In this document: in pieces, positions 14,530 through 24,294 of the stretch
Numbering within the stretch: position 1 is the first letter of the stretch
How the letters are laid out: every line of letters starts with the position of its first letter
From: Rubrivivax benzoatilyticus JA2 = ATCC BAA-35
Lineage (GTDB): Bacteria > Pseudomonadota > Gammaproteobacteria > Burkholderiales > Burkholderiaceae_C
Reading direction: 5' to 3'
NCBI RefSeq assembly: GCF_000190375.1
Contig: NZ_AEWG01000024.1
Span: 1-32,945 of the forward strand
DNA: 32,945 bases
Position numbers and translations under genes: made by a program
The notes under the pieces: generated by a model
Told to the model about the DNA's origin: nothing
The model's database searches: none
What the model saw: only the letters and a program-made list of their open reading frames with translations

Positions 14530-16224
14530 TCAGGCCGGCCCGGTGCCGTGCCAGCGGGCGACGGCATGGGCGGCGATCGCACGCGCGAGCTCGGCCTCGG
14601 CGACGAAGACCCGCGCCACGCCGGCGGTCTGCAGCAGCGCGTCGGCGTCGGCGCCGGCCGAGCGCGCGACGATCTCGATGCCCGGGCGCAGCGCCAGCGC
14701 GGTCTCGGCGACGCGGCGCACGTCGAAGGTGTCGGGCGTCGCGACGACGAGCACGCTGGCGCGCGAGACGTGGGCCTGGACCAGCACCAGCGGCTCGGCG
14801 GCGTCGCCCCAGACGGCATGCACGCCGGCTTCGCGCAGGGCCTCCACGCGCTCGCGGTTCTGGTCGACGACGACGAAGGGCACGGCCGCCTGGCGCAGCG
14901 CGTCGGTCACCGCGCGGCCGACGCGGCCGTGGCCGACGACGACGACCAGGCCTTCGAGCCGGCGCGTGTCGACGTGATCGGGCAGCGCCGCCAGCGGGTC
15001 CTCGCGGGCCTCGAAGCGGCGCAGCGCCGGCGAGCGCTCGCGCAGCCAGGCCATCGCCGGCTCGATCGCGGCGAACAGCAGCGGGTTGGCGGCGATCGAG
15101 ATCAGCGCCCCCGCCAGCACCAGGCTGTTGCCCTCGGCCGGCAGCACGCCCAGCGTGACGCCGAGGCCGGCGAGGATGAACGAGAACTCGCCGATCTGCG
15201 CCAGGCTGGCGCCGACCGTCATCGCGCTGCCCAGCGGGTAGCGGAAGGCCAGCACCAGGGCGATCGCGGCGAAGGTCTTGCCCAGCATCACGATGGCGAC
15301 GACGGCCAGCACGCGCAGCGGCTCGGCCAGCAGGATCGCCGGGTCGAACAGCATGCCCACCGAGACGAAGAACAGCACCGAGAAGGCGTCGCGCAGCGGC
15401 AGCGACTCGTCGGCGGCGCGGCGTGCGAACTCCGACTCGCGCATCATCATCCCGGCGAAGAAGGCGCCGAGCGCGAACGAGACGTCGAACAGCTTGGCCG
15501 AGCCCCAGGCGACGCCGACCGCGGCGGCGACCACGCACAGCGTGAACAGCTCGCGCGAGTTGCTGCGCGCGGCCAGCCACAGCAGCCCGGGCAGCACGCG
15601 GCGCCCCACCAGCAGCATCAGCGCGATGAAGCCGCCGACCTTGGCGGCCGTCCACAGCAGCGTCTCGCCGAGCTCCTCGCCCACCGGCGCCTGGCCGTCC
15701 AGCAGCGCCGCCACCGGCGGCAGCAGCACCAGCGCCAGCACCATCACCAGGTCCTCGACGACCAGCCAGCCGATCGCGATGCGGCCGTTGACGGTGTCGA
15801 TCTGGCCGCGCGCCTCCAGCGCACGCAGCAGCACCACGGTGCTGGCCACCGACAGCGCCAGCCCGAAGACGAAGGCCGCCGCCGGCCGCCAGCCCCAGAA
15901 GCTCGCGGTGGCCATGCCCAGCGCGGTGGCGACGGCGATCTGCAGGATCGCGCCGGGCACCGCGATGCGGCGCACCGCCAGCAGGTCGGCGAGCGAGAAG
16001 TGCAGCCCGACGCCGAACATCAGCAGCATCACGCCGATCTCGGCGAGCTGGCCCGCGAGCGCGACGTCGGCGACGAAGCCGGGCGTCGCCGGGCTGATGG
16101 CGATGCCCGCCAGCAGGTAGCCCACCAGCGGCGGCATCTTCAGACGCGCCGCGAGGTAGCCGAACACGAGGGCCAGGCCGAACCCCGCGGCGATCGTCGC
16201 GATCAGCGAGGTCTCGTGCGGCAT
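14530..16224 (-). CDS. ybaL: Kef/YbaL-type monovalent cation:proton antiporter (CPA2) with RCK domain
   Basis: Predicted 564 residues. The first 385 residues form about 12 membrane helices of the CPA2 Na+/H+ exchanger fold (PPLVGYLLAGIAISP at the start, LALSVASTVVLLRALE and VNGRIAIGWLVVEDLVMVLAL in the middle). From about residue 415 a TrkA-N/RCK nucleotide-binding domain follows, with the Rossmann glycine motif VVVGHGRVGRAV and a first-strand acidic residue (VVDQN). Such proteins exchange K+ or Na+ for H+ and are gated by NAD(H) or glutathione adducts. The length and single RCK_N domain fit the YbaL branch rather than KefB/KefC, which carry extra C-terminal sequence. It stands as a single gene between the hydrolase and the TetR regulator. 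Confidence 0.88.
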   Translation of the reverse strand: MPHETSLIATIAAGFGLALVFGYLAARLKMPPLVGYLLAGIAISPATPGFVADVALAGQLAEIGVMLLMFGVGLHFSLADLLAVRRIAVPGAILQIAVATALGMATASFWGWRPAAAFVFGLALSVASTVVLLRALEARGQIDTVNGRIAIGWLVVEDLVMVLALVLLPPVAALLDGQAPVGEELGETLLWTAAKVGGFIALMLLVGRRVLPGLLWLAARSNSRELFTLCVVAAAVGVAWGSAKLFDVSFALGAFFAGMMMRESEFARRAADESLPLRDAFSVLFFVSVGMLFDPAILLAEPLRVLAVVAIVMLGKTFAAIALVLAFRYPLGSAMTVGASLAQIGEFSFILAGLGVTLGVLPAEGNSLVLAGALISIAANPLLFAAIEPAMAWLRERSPALRRFEAREDPLAALPDHVDTRRLEGLVVVVGHGRVGRAVTDALRQAAVPFVVVDQNRERVEALREAGVHAVWGDAAEPLVLVQAHVSRASVLVVATPDTFDVRRVAETALALRPGIEIVARSAGADADALLQTAGVARVFVAEAELARAIAAHAVARWHGTGPA

Positions 16225-16283
16225 CGGCCGAGTCTATCGACAGCCTCGCCGTTTGCCCGCCGTATCGCGGCGGCCGAGGGGCT

Positions 16284-16904
16284 TCAGGCCGGCGTCTGCA
16301 GACCGCGGAAGTAGGCGTCGAGCAGCGCCTCGCCGCTGACGACGAGGTCGAAGGAGCCCGGGTCGAGCATCCAGTTCTGCAGCAGCCCGTCGACGAGTGC
16401 GTGCAGGCCGCTGGCCGCGGCGGCGGCGGGAAGGGCCAGGCGGATCTGGCCCGCGGCCTGGGCCCGCTCGAAGATCGAGGCCAGGTGGCCGATGCGGTCG
16501 ACCAGGCAGGCGATGCGGCGCTCGCGCACGCCCTGCATCTCGTCGACGTACTCGACCTTGTGCAGCGCGATCTCCAGCACCCGCCGCGCCTGCTCGTCCT
16601 CGACGGCCGCGCGCAGCGCGCCCATCGTCGCCAGCCGCACCTGGGCCAGCGGGTCGGCGACGGCCGGGTCGCCGGCGCGCAGCATCTCGGTCTCCAGCGG
16701 CAGCACGACGCGGTCCATCATGGCCTCGAAGAGCGCGGCCTTGTCGCGGAAGTGCCAGTAGATGGCGCCGCGCGTGACGCCGGCGGCACGCGCGATGTCC
16801 TCCAGCGAGGTGCCGGACACCCCGCGTTGCTGGAACTCTTGCTCGGCGGCGTCGAGGATGCGCTCGCGCGTCGCCTCGGCTTCCTCCTTGGTGCGTCGGG
16901 CCAT
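16284..16904 (-). CDS. acrR: TetR/AcrR-family repressor of the adjacent efflux operon
   Basis: Predicted 206 residues from ATG at 16904. The GTG at 16934 lies inside the operator palindrome and is unlikely. The N-terminal helix-turn-helix is typical (RILDAAEQEFQQRGVSGTSL, then VTRGAIYWHFRDKAALFEAM), close to AcrR/TtgR/MexR-type TetR repressors. The C-terminal part is the variable ligand-binding domain. It diverges from the RND efflux operon, sharing an intergenic region of 133 bases with an AcrR-like palindrome, so it very likely represses both itself and the pump until a drug or solvent ligand binds. The assignment to the AcrR subgroup is by context and operator, not by alignment. Confidence 0.88.
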   Translation of the reverse strand: MARRTKEEAEATRERILDAAEQEFQQRGVSGTSLEDIARAAGVTRGAIYWHFRDKAALFEAMMDRVVLPLETEMLRAGDPAVADPLAQVRLATMGALRAAVEDEQARRVLEIALHKVEYVDEMQGVRERRIACLVDRIGHLASIFERAQAAGQIRLALPAAAAASGLHALVDGLLQNWMLDPGSFDLVVSGEALLDAYFRGLQTPA

Positions 16905-16920
16905 CTCTTCAGGCTGTCTT

Positions 16921-16949
16921 AAACATACATCCACGATTGTATGTATAGT
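16921..16949 (+). promoter_or_regulatory. AcrR-type operator overlapping efflux and repressor promoters
   Basis: ACATACA (16923-16929), an 8-base spacer and TGTATGT (16938-16944) form a palindrome with the same arms and spacing as the known E. coli AcrR operator. A TATAGT -10-like hexamer (16944-16949) points towards the adaptor gene, and on the other strand TACAAT (16936-16941) points towards the TetR gene, so a bound repressor would block both. Neither promoter has a good -35. Confidence 0.75.
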
Positions 16950-17037
16950 TCCGCGCTTTGGTCACGGGGTTGACGCACGGCCCCGCGCCATTCGGGGTAG
17001 TGTCCGCCCCGGTTCGCGAACAAGAAAGGTTCTCCGC

Positions 17038-18267
17038 ATGTCCTCGATGCGTCGTGACGTGAAGTCGCCGGGCCGCGTGCTCGCATGGCCGCTGCTGCTG
17101 GCCGTCCCCGCCGCCGTGATGCTGGCCGCCTGCTCCAAGCAGGACCCGGCCCAGGCCGGCGGCCAGGCGCCGCCGCCGCCAGAAGTCGGCATCGTCACCG
17201 CGGCGGTGCAGACGGTCCCCGTCGTGAACGAGCTGCCCGGGCGCACCGAGGCCTCGCGCGTGGCGCAGGTGCGTGCGCGTGCCGCCGGCATCCTCGTCGA
17301 GCGCCGCTTCACCGAAGGCAGCGACGTCAAGGCCGGCCAGGTGCTGTTCCGCATCGATCCGGCGCCGTACGAGGCGTCGCTGGCCAGCGCCCGCGCCCAG
17401 CTCGCGCGCGCCGAGGCCTCGCTGACCCAGGCGCGCGCCCAGGCCCAGCGTTTCGAGCCGCTGGTCAAGGCCAACGCCATCAGCCAGCAGGACTACATCG
17501 ACGCCGTCGCCGCGGCCAAGGCCGCCGAGGCCGACGTCGCCGCCGCGCAGGCCGCGGTGCAGACGGCCAGCATCAACTTCGGCTACGCCACCGTCACCTC
17601 GCCGATCTCCGGCCGCGTCGGCCGCGCGCTGGTCACCGAGGGCGCGCTCGTCGGCCAGGGCGAGGCCACGCAGCTGGCCGTCGTGCAGCAGATCGACCCG
17701 ATGTACGTCAACTTCACGCAGCCGGTGGCCGACGTGATGCGGCTGCGCCAGGCGATCGCCGCGGGCAAGTTCAAGAGTGTCGGCGGTGCCGTGCCGGTGC
17801 GTGTCGTGCTCGACGACGGCAGCGTGCACCCGACGCCCGGCAAGCTGCTGTTCTCCGACCTGACGGTCGACGAGACCACCGGCCAGATCACGCTGCGCGC
17901 CGAGCTGCCCAACCCGAAGGGCACGCTGCTGCCGGGCATGTACGTGCGCGTGCGCCTGGAGCAGGCGGCCGCGTCGGACGCGATCCTCGTGCCGCAGCAG
18001 GCGGTGACACGCGGCAACCAGGGCGACACGGTGCTGGTCGTCGGCGACGACGGCAAGTTCGCGCCGCGCCCGGTGAAGATCGCCGGCGGCCGCGACGGCC
18101 AGTGGGTCGTGCTCGAGGGCCTCGCCGCGGGTGACAAGATCATCGTCGACGGTTTCCAGAAGCTGCGCGGCGCGACCGCCGTCAAGCCGGTGCCGTGGAG
18201 CCCCGTGGCCTCGCAGCCGGCGGCCGCGGCGTCGGCGGCTTCGGCGCCGGCCTCGGCGGCCAAGTGA
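17038..18267 (+). CDS. acrA: RND efflux periplasmic adaptor lipoprotein (AcrA/MexA family)
   Basis: Predicted 409 residues from ATG at 17038, with AAAGG seven bases upstream. The signal sequence ends in a lipobox (LAAC, residues 29-32), so the protein is anchored in the inner membrane by lipid. The usual order follows: lipoyl half (VAQVRARAAGILVERRFTEG), alpha-helical hairpin with Ala-rich heptads, second lipoyl half (NFGYATVTSPISGRVGR), beta-barrel (VDETTGQITLRAELPNP) and membrane-proximal domain. The C-terminus is an Ala/Ser/Pro tail. It bridges the inner-membrane pump and the outer-membrane channel. It is the first gene of the operon, 11 bases ahead of the permease gene, and is fully intact. 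Confidence 0.95.
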   Translation: MSSMRRDVKSPGRVLAWPLLLAVPAAVMLAACSKQDPAQAGGQAPPPPEVGIVTAAVQTVPVVNELPGRTEASRVAQVRARAAGILVERRFTEGSDVKAGQVLFRIDPAPYEASLASARAQLARAEASLTQARAQAQRFEPLVKANAISQQDYIDAVAAAKAAEADVAAAQAAVQTASINFGYATVTSPISGRVGRALVTEGALVGQGEATQLAVVQQIDPMYVNFTQPVADVMRLRQAIAAGKFKSVGGAVPVRVVLDDGSVHPTPGKLLFSDLTVDETTGQITLRAELPNPKGTLLPGMYVRVRLEQAAASDAILVPQQAVTRGNQGDTVLVVGDDGKFAPRPVKIAGGRDGQWVVLEGLAAGDKIIVDGFQKLRGATAVKPVPWSPVASQPAAAASAASAPASAAK

Positions 18268-18278
18268 GGGGCGTCTAG

Positions 18279-21200
18279 ATGGCACGTTTCTTCATCGACC
18301 GCCCCGTCTTCGCGTGGGTGATCGCGCTGTTCGTCATCGTCTTCGGCGGTGTCGCGATCACCCAGCTGCCGGTGGCCCAGTACCCCTCGGTCGCGCCGCC
18401 GTCGATCGTCGTGCAGACCGCCTACCCGGGCGCCTTGGCGCAGACGCTGGAAGACAGCGTGCTGAGCGTCATCGAGCGCGAGATGAACGGCTCGCCGGGC
18501 CTGATCTACATGGAGTCGGTCGCGCAGGCCGACGGCAGCGGCTCGATCACGCTGAGCTTCGAGCCGGGCACCGACCCCGACCTGGCCCAGGTCGACGTGC
18601 AGAACCGCCTGAGCCGCGCCACGCCGCGGCTGCCGCAGGCGGTGACGCAGCAGGGCGTGCGCGTCGACAAGTCGCGCTCGAACTTCCTGCTGTTCACGAT
18701 CCTGTCCTCCGAGAACCCGGCCTACGACCCGGTGGCGCTGGGCGACTACGCGGCGCGCAACGTCGTGCCCGAGCTGCAACGCGTGCCCGGTGTCGGCCAG
18801 GTGCAGCTGTTCGGCACCGAACGCGCGATGCGCATCTGGATCGACCCGGCCAAGCTCGTCGGCTACAAGCTGTCGACGGCCGACGTCAACGCGGCGATCC
18901 AGGCGCAGAACGCGCAGGTCGCCTCGGGCACGATCGGTGACCGGCCGAACGTGCCGGGCCAGCCGATCTTCGCCACCGTCGTCGTCGACGGCCAGCTCAA
19001 GACCGTCGAGCAGTTCGGCAACATCGTGCTGCGCGCCAACGCCGACGGCTCGACCGTGCGGCTGAAGGACGTCGCGCGTGTCGAACTCGGCGCCCAGGCC
19101 TACGCCACGCAGGCGCGCTTGAACGGCAAGGCCTCGACCGGCATCGGCGTGCAGCTGTCGCCGTCGGGCAACGCGATGGCCACCGCCAAGGCGGTCAAGG
19201 AGCGGCTGGACGAGCTCTCGCGCTACTTCCCGCAGGGCGTGAAGGCGACGATCCCGTACGACAGCTCCAAGTTCGTCGACATCTCGATCAAGCAGGTCGT
19301 CGAGACGCTGATCGAGGCGGTGATCCTGGTGTTCCTCGTGATGTACCTGTTCCTGCAGAACATCCGCTACACGATCATCCCGACGCTCGTGGTGCCGGTG
19401 TCGCTGCTGGGCACGTTCGCGGTGCTGCTGGGGCTGGGCTTCTCGATCAACGTGCTGACGATGTTCGGCATGGTGCTGGTCATCGGCATCGTCGTCGACG
19501 ACGCGATCGTCGTCATCTAGAACGTCGAGCGCATCATGAGCACCGAGGGGCTGTCGCCACGCGCGGCCACGCGCAAGGCGATGGGCCAGATCTCGGGCGC
19601 CATCGTCGGTGTCACCGTCGTGCTGGTCTCGGTGTTCGTGCCGCTGGCCTTCTTCAGCGGCGCCGTCGGCAACATCTACCGCCAGTTCTCGGCGGTGATG
19701 GTGGCCTCGATCCTGTTCTCGGCCTTCATGGCGCTGTCGTTCACGCCGGCGCTGTGCGCGACCTTCCTGAAGCCCGTCGAAGCCGGCCACCACATGGAGA
19801 AGGGCGGCTTCTTCGGCTGGTTCAACCGCACGTTCGCGCGCACCGCGCGCGGCTACGAGGGCCGCGTGGCCTGGGTGCTGCGCCGCGGCGGACGCATGCT
19901 GATCATCTACGCCGCGATCGGCGGCGCGCTGGCGCTGCTGATGGCGCGGCTGCCGACCTCGTTCCTGCCGAACGAGGACCAGGGCACGCTGATCGTCAAC
20001 GTGCAGCTGCCCCCGGGCGCGACCACCGAGCGCACCAGCGCGGTGATGAGCCAGGTCGAGGACTTCATGCTCAAGCAGCCCGAGGTCTCGAGCATGGTCA
20101 GCGTGATGGGCTTCAGCTTCTCGGGCAGCGGCCAGAACGCGGCGCTGGGCTTCGTCACGCTGAAGGACTGGGACGAGCGTGACCTGCACACCGGCTCGGC
20201 GCAGGCGCTGGTCGGCCGGGCGTTCGGCGCGCTCTCGCAGATCCGCGACGCCTTCATCTTCCCGGTGAGCCCGCCGCCGATCCCCGAGCTGGGCTCGGCC
20301 AGCGGCTTCGCGTTCCGGCTGCAGGACCGCGGCGGCAACGGCCACGAGGCGCTGCTGGCAGCGCGCAACCAGCTGCTGTTCATGGCCTCGCAGAGCAAGG
20401 TGCTCGCCGGCGTGCGCCCCGAAGGCCTGGAAGACGCGCCGCAGCTCAAGCTCAACATCGACCGCGAGAAGGCGGCGGCGCTGGGCGTGGGCTTCTCGGC
20501 GATCAACACCGCGCTGTCGACCTCGCTCGGCTCGTCCTACGTCAACGACTTCCCGAACGCCGGCCGCATGCAGCGTGTCGTCGTCCAGGCCGATGCGCCG
20601 GCGCGCATGCAGCCCGAGGATCTGCTGCGCATCAACGCGCTGAACTCGTCGGGCAAGCCGGTGCCGCTGTCGGCGTTCACGACGACCGAGTGGGTCACCG
20701 GCCCGATGCAGACGGTGCGCTACAACGGCTATCCGGCGATGCGCATCGCCGGCGCGGCCGCGCCGGGCTACAGCACCGGCGACGCGCTGGCCGAGATGGA
20801 GCGGCTGGCCGGCCAGCTGCCGCCGGGCTTCGCCTTCGAGTGGACCGGCACCTCGCGCGAGGAGAAGCTCTCGGGCTCGACGGCGACGATCCTGTTCGCG
20901 TTCTCGCTGCTGGCGGTGTTCCTCTGCCTGGCGGCGCTGTACGAGAGCTGGTCGATCCCGCTGTCGGTGATCCTCGTGGTGCCGCTGGGCGTCGTCGGCG
21001 TCGCGCTGGCGACGCTGCTGCGCGGCTTCGAGAACGACGTGTACTTCAAGGTCGGCCTGATCACGATCATCGGCCTGTCGGCGAAGAACGCGGTGCTGAT
21101 CATCGAGTTCGCGAAGGACCTGCACGCGCAGGGCAAGAGCCTGGTCGAGTCGGCGCTGGAGGCCGCGCACCTGCGCTTCCGCCCGATCATCATGACCTCG

Positions 21201-21446
21201 ATGGCCTTCATCCTGGGCGTGCTGCCGCTGGCGATCTCCAGCGGCGCGGGCTCGGCGAGCCAGAACTCGATCGGCACCGGCGTGATGGGCGGCATGCTCA
21301 CCGCCACCGTGCTGTCGGTGTTCTTCACGCCGCTGTTCTTCGTGCTGGTGCGCAAGATGTTCAAGGGCAGCGAACGACAACGGCGCATGTACGCGCACGA
21401 GGCGGCCGAGGGCGAAGCCCCGGCGGCCGGCGAGGAGAAGAAGTGA
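18279..21446 (+). pseudogene. acrB: RND multidrug efflux permease (AcrB/MexB, HAE1 family) with in-frame amber codon
   Basis: The single frame 18279-21446 spans 1,056 codons and matches an HAE1 pump from end to end: MARFFIDRPVFAWV at the start, GIVVDDAIVVI around 405-413, TPALCATFLKP near 490, KNAVLIIEFAKDL in the C-terminal half. Codon 414 (19518-19520) is TAG where the family has Glu in VVENVER (E414 in E. coli AcrB), so GAG to TAG is the simplest change. It falls six residues after the proton-relay pair D407-D408. Frame and codon use continue unbroken after it. The next ATG (19536) could only give a 636-residue half lacking the first helices. Both halves look under recent selection, so the mutation is recent, suppressed, or a sequence error. 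Confidence 0.85.
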
Positions 21447-22879
21447 TGGCCGCGCGTCGTATCTTTCCGGGCCTGACGCTGGTCGCCGCGGCGGTGCTCG
21501 CCGGCTGCGGCACGCTGGCGCCCGACTACCAGCGCCCGGCCGCCCCGGTGGCCGGCGCCTTCCCCGAGGCCGGCGGCACGACGGCGCCCGGCGCCGTCGC
21601 CGCAGCCGACCTGCCCTGGCAGCAGTTCTTCCGCGACGAACGCCTGAAGCGCCTGGTCGGCATCGCGCTGGCCAACAACCGCGACCTGCGTGTCGCCGTG
21701 CTCAACATCGAGCAGGCGCGGGCGCAGTACGGCGTGCAGCGCGCCGATCTGTTCCCGACGCTCGGCGTCGGCGTCAGCGGCAACCGCGTGTCCACCGACT
21801 CCGGCATCAACAGCACCTACCAGGCCGGCCTGGCGGTGTCGAGCTACGAGCTGGACCTGTTCGGCCGCGTGCGCAGCCTGAACAACGCCGCGCTGGCCAG
21901 CTACCTGGCCACCGAGGAGGCGCGCAAGGCAGTGCAGATCGGCCTGATCGCGTCGGTGGCCAACGGCTACCTGGCGCTGCAGGCCGACGACGAGCTGCTG
22001 CGCGTGACACGCGAAACGCTCGCCACGCGCGCCGAGTCGCTGAAGCTGACGCAGCTGCGCTTCGACGTCGGCGCCTCGTCGCAGCTCGACCTGCGCCAGG
22101 CGCAGTCGCTGTACGAGGCGGCGCGTGCAACGCACGCCCAGTTGCTGCGCCAGCGCGCCCAGGACGAGAACGCGCTCGTGCTGCTGCTCGGCCAGCCGCT
22201 GCCGGGCGACCTGCCGGCGGCGCTGCCGCTGTCGGAGCAGGCGGCGCTGCCCGAGCTGCCCGCCGGGCTGCCGTCGCAGGTGCTGACGCGCCGGCCCGAC
22301 GTGCTGCAGGCCGAGCAGCAGCTGATCGCGGCCAACGCCCGCATCGGCGCCGCGCGTGCCGCGTTCTTCCCGCAGATCACGCTGACGGCCACCGCCGGCA
22401 GCGCGAGCAGCGAGCTGAGCGGCCTGTTCAAGGGCGGCAGCACCGGCTGGACCTTCGCGCCGCAGTTGCTGATGCCGATCTTCGATGCCGGCCGCAACCG
22501 CGCCAACCTCGACTCGGCCAACGCCGGGCGCGACATCGCCGTCGCGCAGTACGACAAGGCAGTGCAGGCGGCGTTCCGCGAGGTCGCCGACGCGCTGGCC
22601 GGCCGGGCGACGCTGGGCGAGCAGCTTGCCGCGCTGCAGGCCCAGGTGAAGGCCGAGCAGGGCCGCGTCGAGCTGGCCGAGCTGCGTTACCGCAACGGCG
22701 CGGCCAGCTACCTCGACCTGCTGGACGCGCAGCGTTCGCTGTTCGCGGCGCAGCAGAGCGAGGTCCAGGTGCGTGCGCTGCAGGCGCAGAACCTGGTCAC
22801 GCTGTACCGCGTGCTGGGCGGCGGCTGGCGCGAGGCCGACGCCACCACGGCGGCGCCGGCGGCCAGCGCGCCGCGCTGA
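21446..22879 (+). CDS. oprM: RND efflux outer-membrane lipoprotein channel (NodT/OprM family)
   Basis: Predicted 477 residues from ATG at 21446, whose A is the last base of the permease stop (TGATG), so translation is coupled. A lipobox (LAGC, Cys21) marks an outer-membrane lipoprotein. NodT/OprM signatures are present: LAPDYQRP, PWQQFFRDERLKRLV, NNRDLRVAVLNIEQARAQY, SYELDLFGR, LTRRPDVLQAEQQLIAAN and PIFDAGRNRANL. It forms a trimeric barrel plus periplasmic tunnel for drugs delivered by the pump. As the last gene of the operon it is intact, and a strong hairpin follows directly. The oprM symbol is by family; orthology is not tested. Confidence 0.93.
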   Translation: MAARRIFPGLTLVAAAVLAGCGTLAPDYQRPAAPVAGAFPEAGGTTAPGAVAAADLPWQQFFRDERLKRLVGIALANNRDLRVAVLNIEQARAQYGVQRADLFPTLGVGVSGNRVSTDSGINSTYQAGLAVSSYELDLFGRVRSLNNAALASYLATEEARKAVQIGLIASVANGYLALQADDELLRVTRETLATRAESLKLTQLRFDVGASSQLDLRQAQSLYEAARATHAQLLRQRAQDENALVLLLGQPLPGDLPAALPLSEQAALPELPAGLPSQVLTRRPDVLQAEQQLIAANARIGAARAAFFPQITLTATAGSASSELSGLFKGGSTGWTFAPQLLMPIFDAGRNRANLDSANAGRDIAVAQYDKAVQAAFREVADALAGRATLGEQLAALQAQVKAEQGRVELAELRYRNGAASYLDLLDAQRSLFAAQQSEVQVRALQAQNLVTLYRVLGGGWREADATTAAPAASAPR

Positions 22880-22880
22880 G

Positions 22881-22916
22881 CCGGTGGCGGGGCGCCGGGA
22901 GGCGCCCTGCCACCGG
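22881..22916 (+). terminator. Strong GC hairpin after the efflux operon
   Basis: Two 16-base arms (22881-22896 and 22901-22916) pair with one G-U and a 4-base loop (GGGA), starting one base after the channel gene stop. There is no T tract, so it may end transcription with help or mainly protect the mRNA 3' end. Confidence 0.65.
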
Positions 22917-23141
22917 ACTCGTGGCCGCATCACCGATTCGGCTGTCCACGGGTCGCAGACCTGCGACAGGCCGGCGCCAGGCTGCAGCCGCAGCGGCCCG
23001 TCGCCGCGGCCGCCGCGGCCCTCGCCGCGGGATGCCGACCGGCATCGGCCGCAGCAAGGGGCTGCTGCGACTGCTCCGGCCGTCCCGGCCATCCCTGCAA
23101 CTCCGGTCGTCCCAGCCGTCCCAGCCGCTCTTCAGGCGGTT
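22917..23141. other. Convergent intergenic spacer with short degenerate repeats
   Basis: No credible gene lies between the efflux operon and the convergent tssA. The tssA-proximal part (about 23075-23130) is built of short degenerate units around CCGTCCCGGCC / CCCAGCCGTCC, giving pseudo-repetitive frames on both strands. GGCCGCGGCGG-type runs at about 23000-23030 can fold strongly. Confidence 0.5.
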
Positions 23142-24266
23142 TCAGCGCGCCTCGTGCCCGGGGTCCGCGCCGCGGCTGACGCCGAGCGTCGTTTCCAGGC
23201 GTGCCAGCGCCTGCTCGTCGGCCAGCACCTCGCGCAGCCAGGCGTGCAGCGCCAGCCCGGCCCAGCGCGCCGCCTTGTCGGCGAGATAGGCCGCCGGGTT
23301 GTGCGGCTCGGTGCGGTGCAGGTACTCGGCGATCTGGCGCAACTGGGCGATCGCCTGGTCCCGGCCCTGCGGCTCGCCGCTCTCCGGCCGGTGCCATGCT
23401 CCGGCCGGGTCGTCGTCCGGGACGGCCGGCCGCGGCGCCGCGGCTGACGAAGGGCTCTCCGGAAGGGTCTGGCCGCCGGTCGATCCACCGCCCGGCGGGT
23501 GCGCGGGGCGGACGACATCGGGCACCGCCAGGCCGCCGTCGCGGGCAAAACGCGCCCAGGTGGCCGCGGCCTGTTCCAGCGCGTCGGTGGCGGCGTCGAA
23601 CGAGGGGCAGTCCGCCTGCAACTGCGTGTCGCACACGGCCTGCAGCCGCGACAGCGCCTCGCGGGCGCGCCGCAGCGCGGCAGCGGGGCCGTGCGCGGCC
23701 TGGTCCACGCCGGTGGCCAGCGCCTGGTTCAGCTCCTTCTGCACGGCGCCGTCTGCGCCGTCGGGGTTGTCCGCCGAGAGGGCTGCGCGCCGGCGCAGCA
23801 GTTCCAGCTCGCCGATGCCCAGCCCTCGGCGCCCCAGACGCAGCACTGGCGCGGTGCCGGCCAGGCGCACCACCCGCGACAGCCACCAGCCCAGCGCCGC
23901 GGCGCGCGGTTCGGTGTCGCCGTCGACGATGCGCGGATGCAGCTCGGCGCCGAAACGCTCGCACAGGGCCGCGGCGAGCTCCAGCCCGTCGGCCAGGCCA
24001 GCGGGGCCCTGCAGCCGGGCCGAGGCTTCGCCCCACCAGCCGGCCAGCCGCAGGTCCTTGCTGCGCGTGGCCAGCAGGGCGGCGCACTCGCGTTGCACGG
24101 CGTCCCAGTCGGCCTGGCGCGGCGGGGTGCGCCACGCGCCCTGGGCCAGCGTGGCATCGTCCTCCTCGCGCCAGCGCGCGATGGCCTCGAACTCGGGCCC
24201 GAGCGCGAGGTCGCTTCCGGTTCCGGTTTCGCCGGGCAGCGGGGCCAGGAGGTCTGCTGGGGTCAT
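23142..24266 (-). CDS. tssA: Type VI secretion protein TssA
   Basis: Predicted 374 residues from ATG at 24266. The N-terminal ImpA_N domain is recognisable (MTPADLLAPLPG, then GPEFEAIARW and DWDAVQRECAALLATRSKDLRLAGWW). A middle helical part and a Pro/Ser/Gly linker (about 255-305) lead to a short C-terminal helical domain (RDQAIAQLRQIAEYLHRTEPHNPAAYLADKAARW). TssA caps or primes the T6SS baseplate and tail. The C-terminal domain with AEYLHRTEPHNP resembles the VasJ/short type rather than the long dodecameric form. It is the last gene of the minus-strand T6SS run, 28 bases after the OmpA-family gene. Confidence 0.88.
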   Translation of the reverse strand: MTPADLLAPLPGETGTGSDLALGPEFEAIARWREEDDATLAQGAWRTPPRQADWDAVQRECAALLATRSKDLRLAGWWGEASARLQGPAGLADGLELAAALCERFGAELHPRIVDGDTEPRAAALGWWLSRVVRLAGTAPVLRLGRRGLGIGELELLRRRAALSADNPDGADGAVQKELNQALATGVDQAAHGPAAALRRAREALSRLQAVCDTQLQADCPSFDAATDALEQAAATWARFARDGGLAVPDVVRPAHPPGGGSTGGQTLPESPSSAAAPRPAVPDDDPAGAWHRPESGEPQGRDQAIAQLRQIAEYLHRTEPHNPAAYLADKAARWAGLALHAWLREVLADEQALARLETTLGVSRGADPGHEAR

Positions 24267-24294
24267 GGGCGGGGCTCCCGGGGGCGTGGCGGCG

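Noticed and set aside
16905..16934. TetR gene start at GTG 16934
   Set aside because: This would place the first codons inside the operator palindrome; ATG 16904 gives the normal AcrR-type N-terminus.
17583..21398. Minus-strand frame of 1,271 codons over the efflux genes
   Set aside because: His/Arg/Asp-rich antisense frame typical of very GC-rich genes; the plus strand encodes clear RND proteins.
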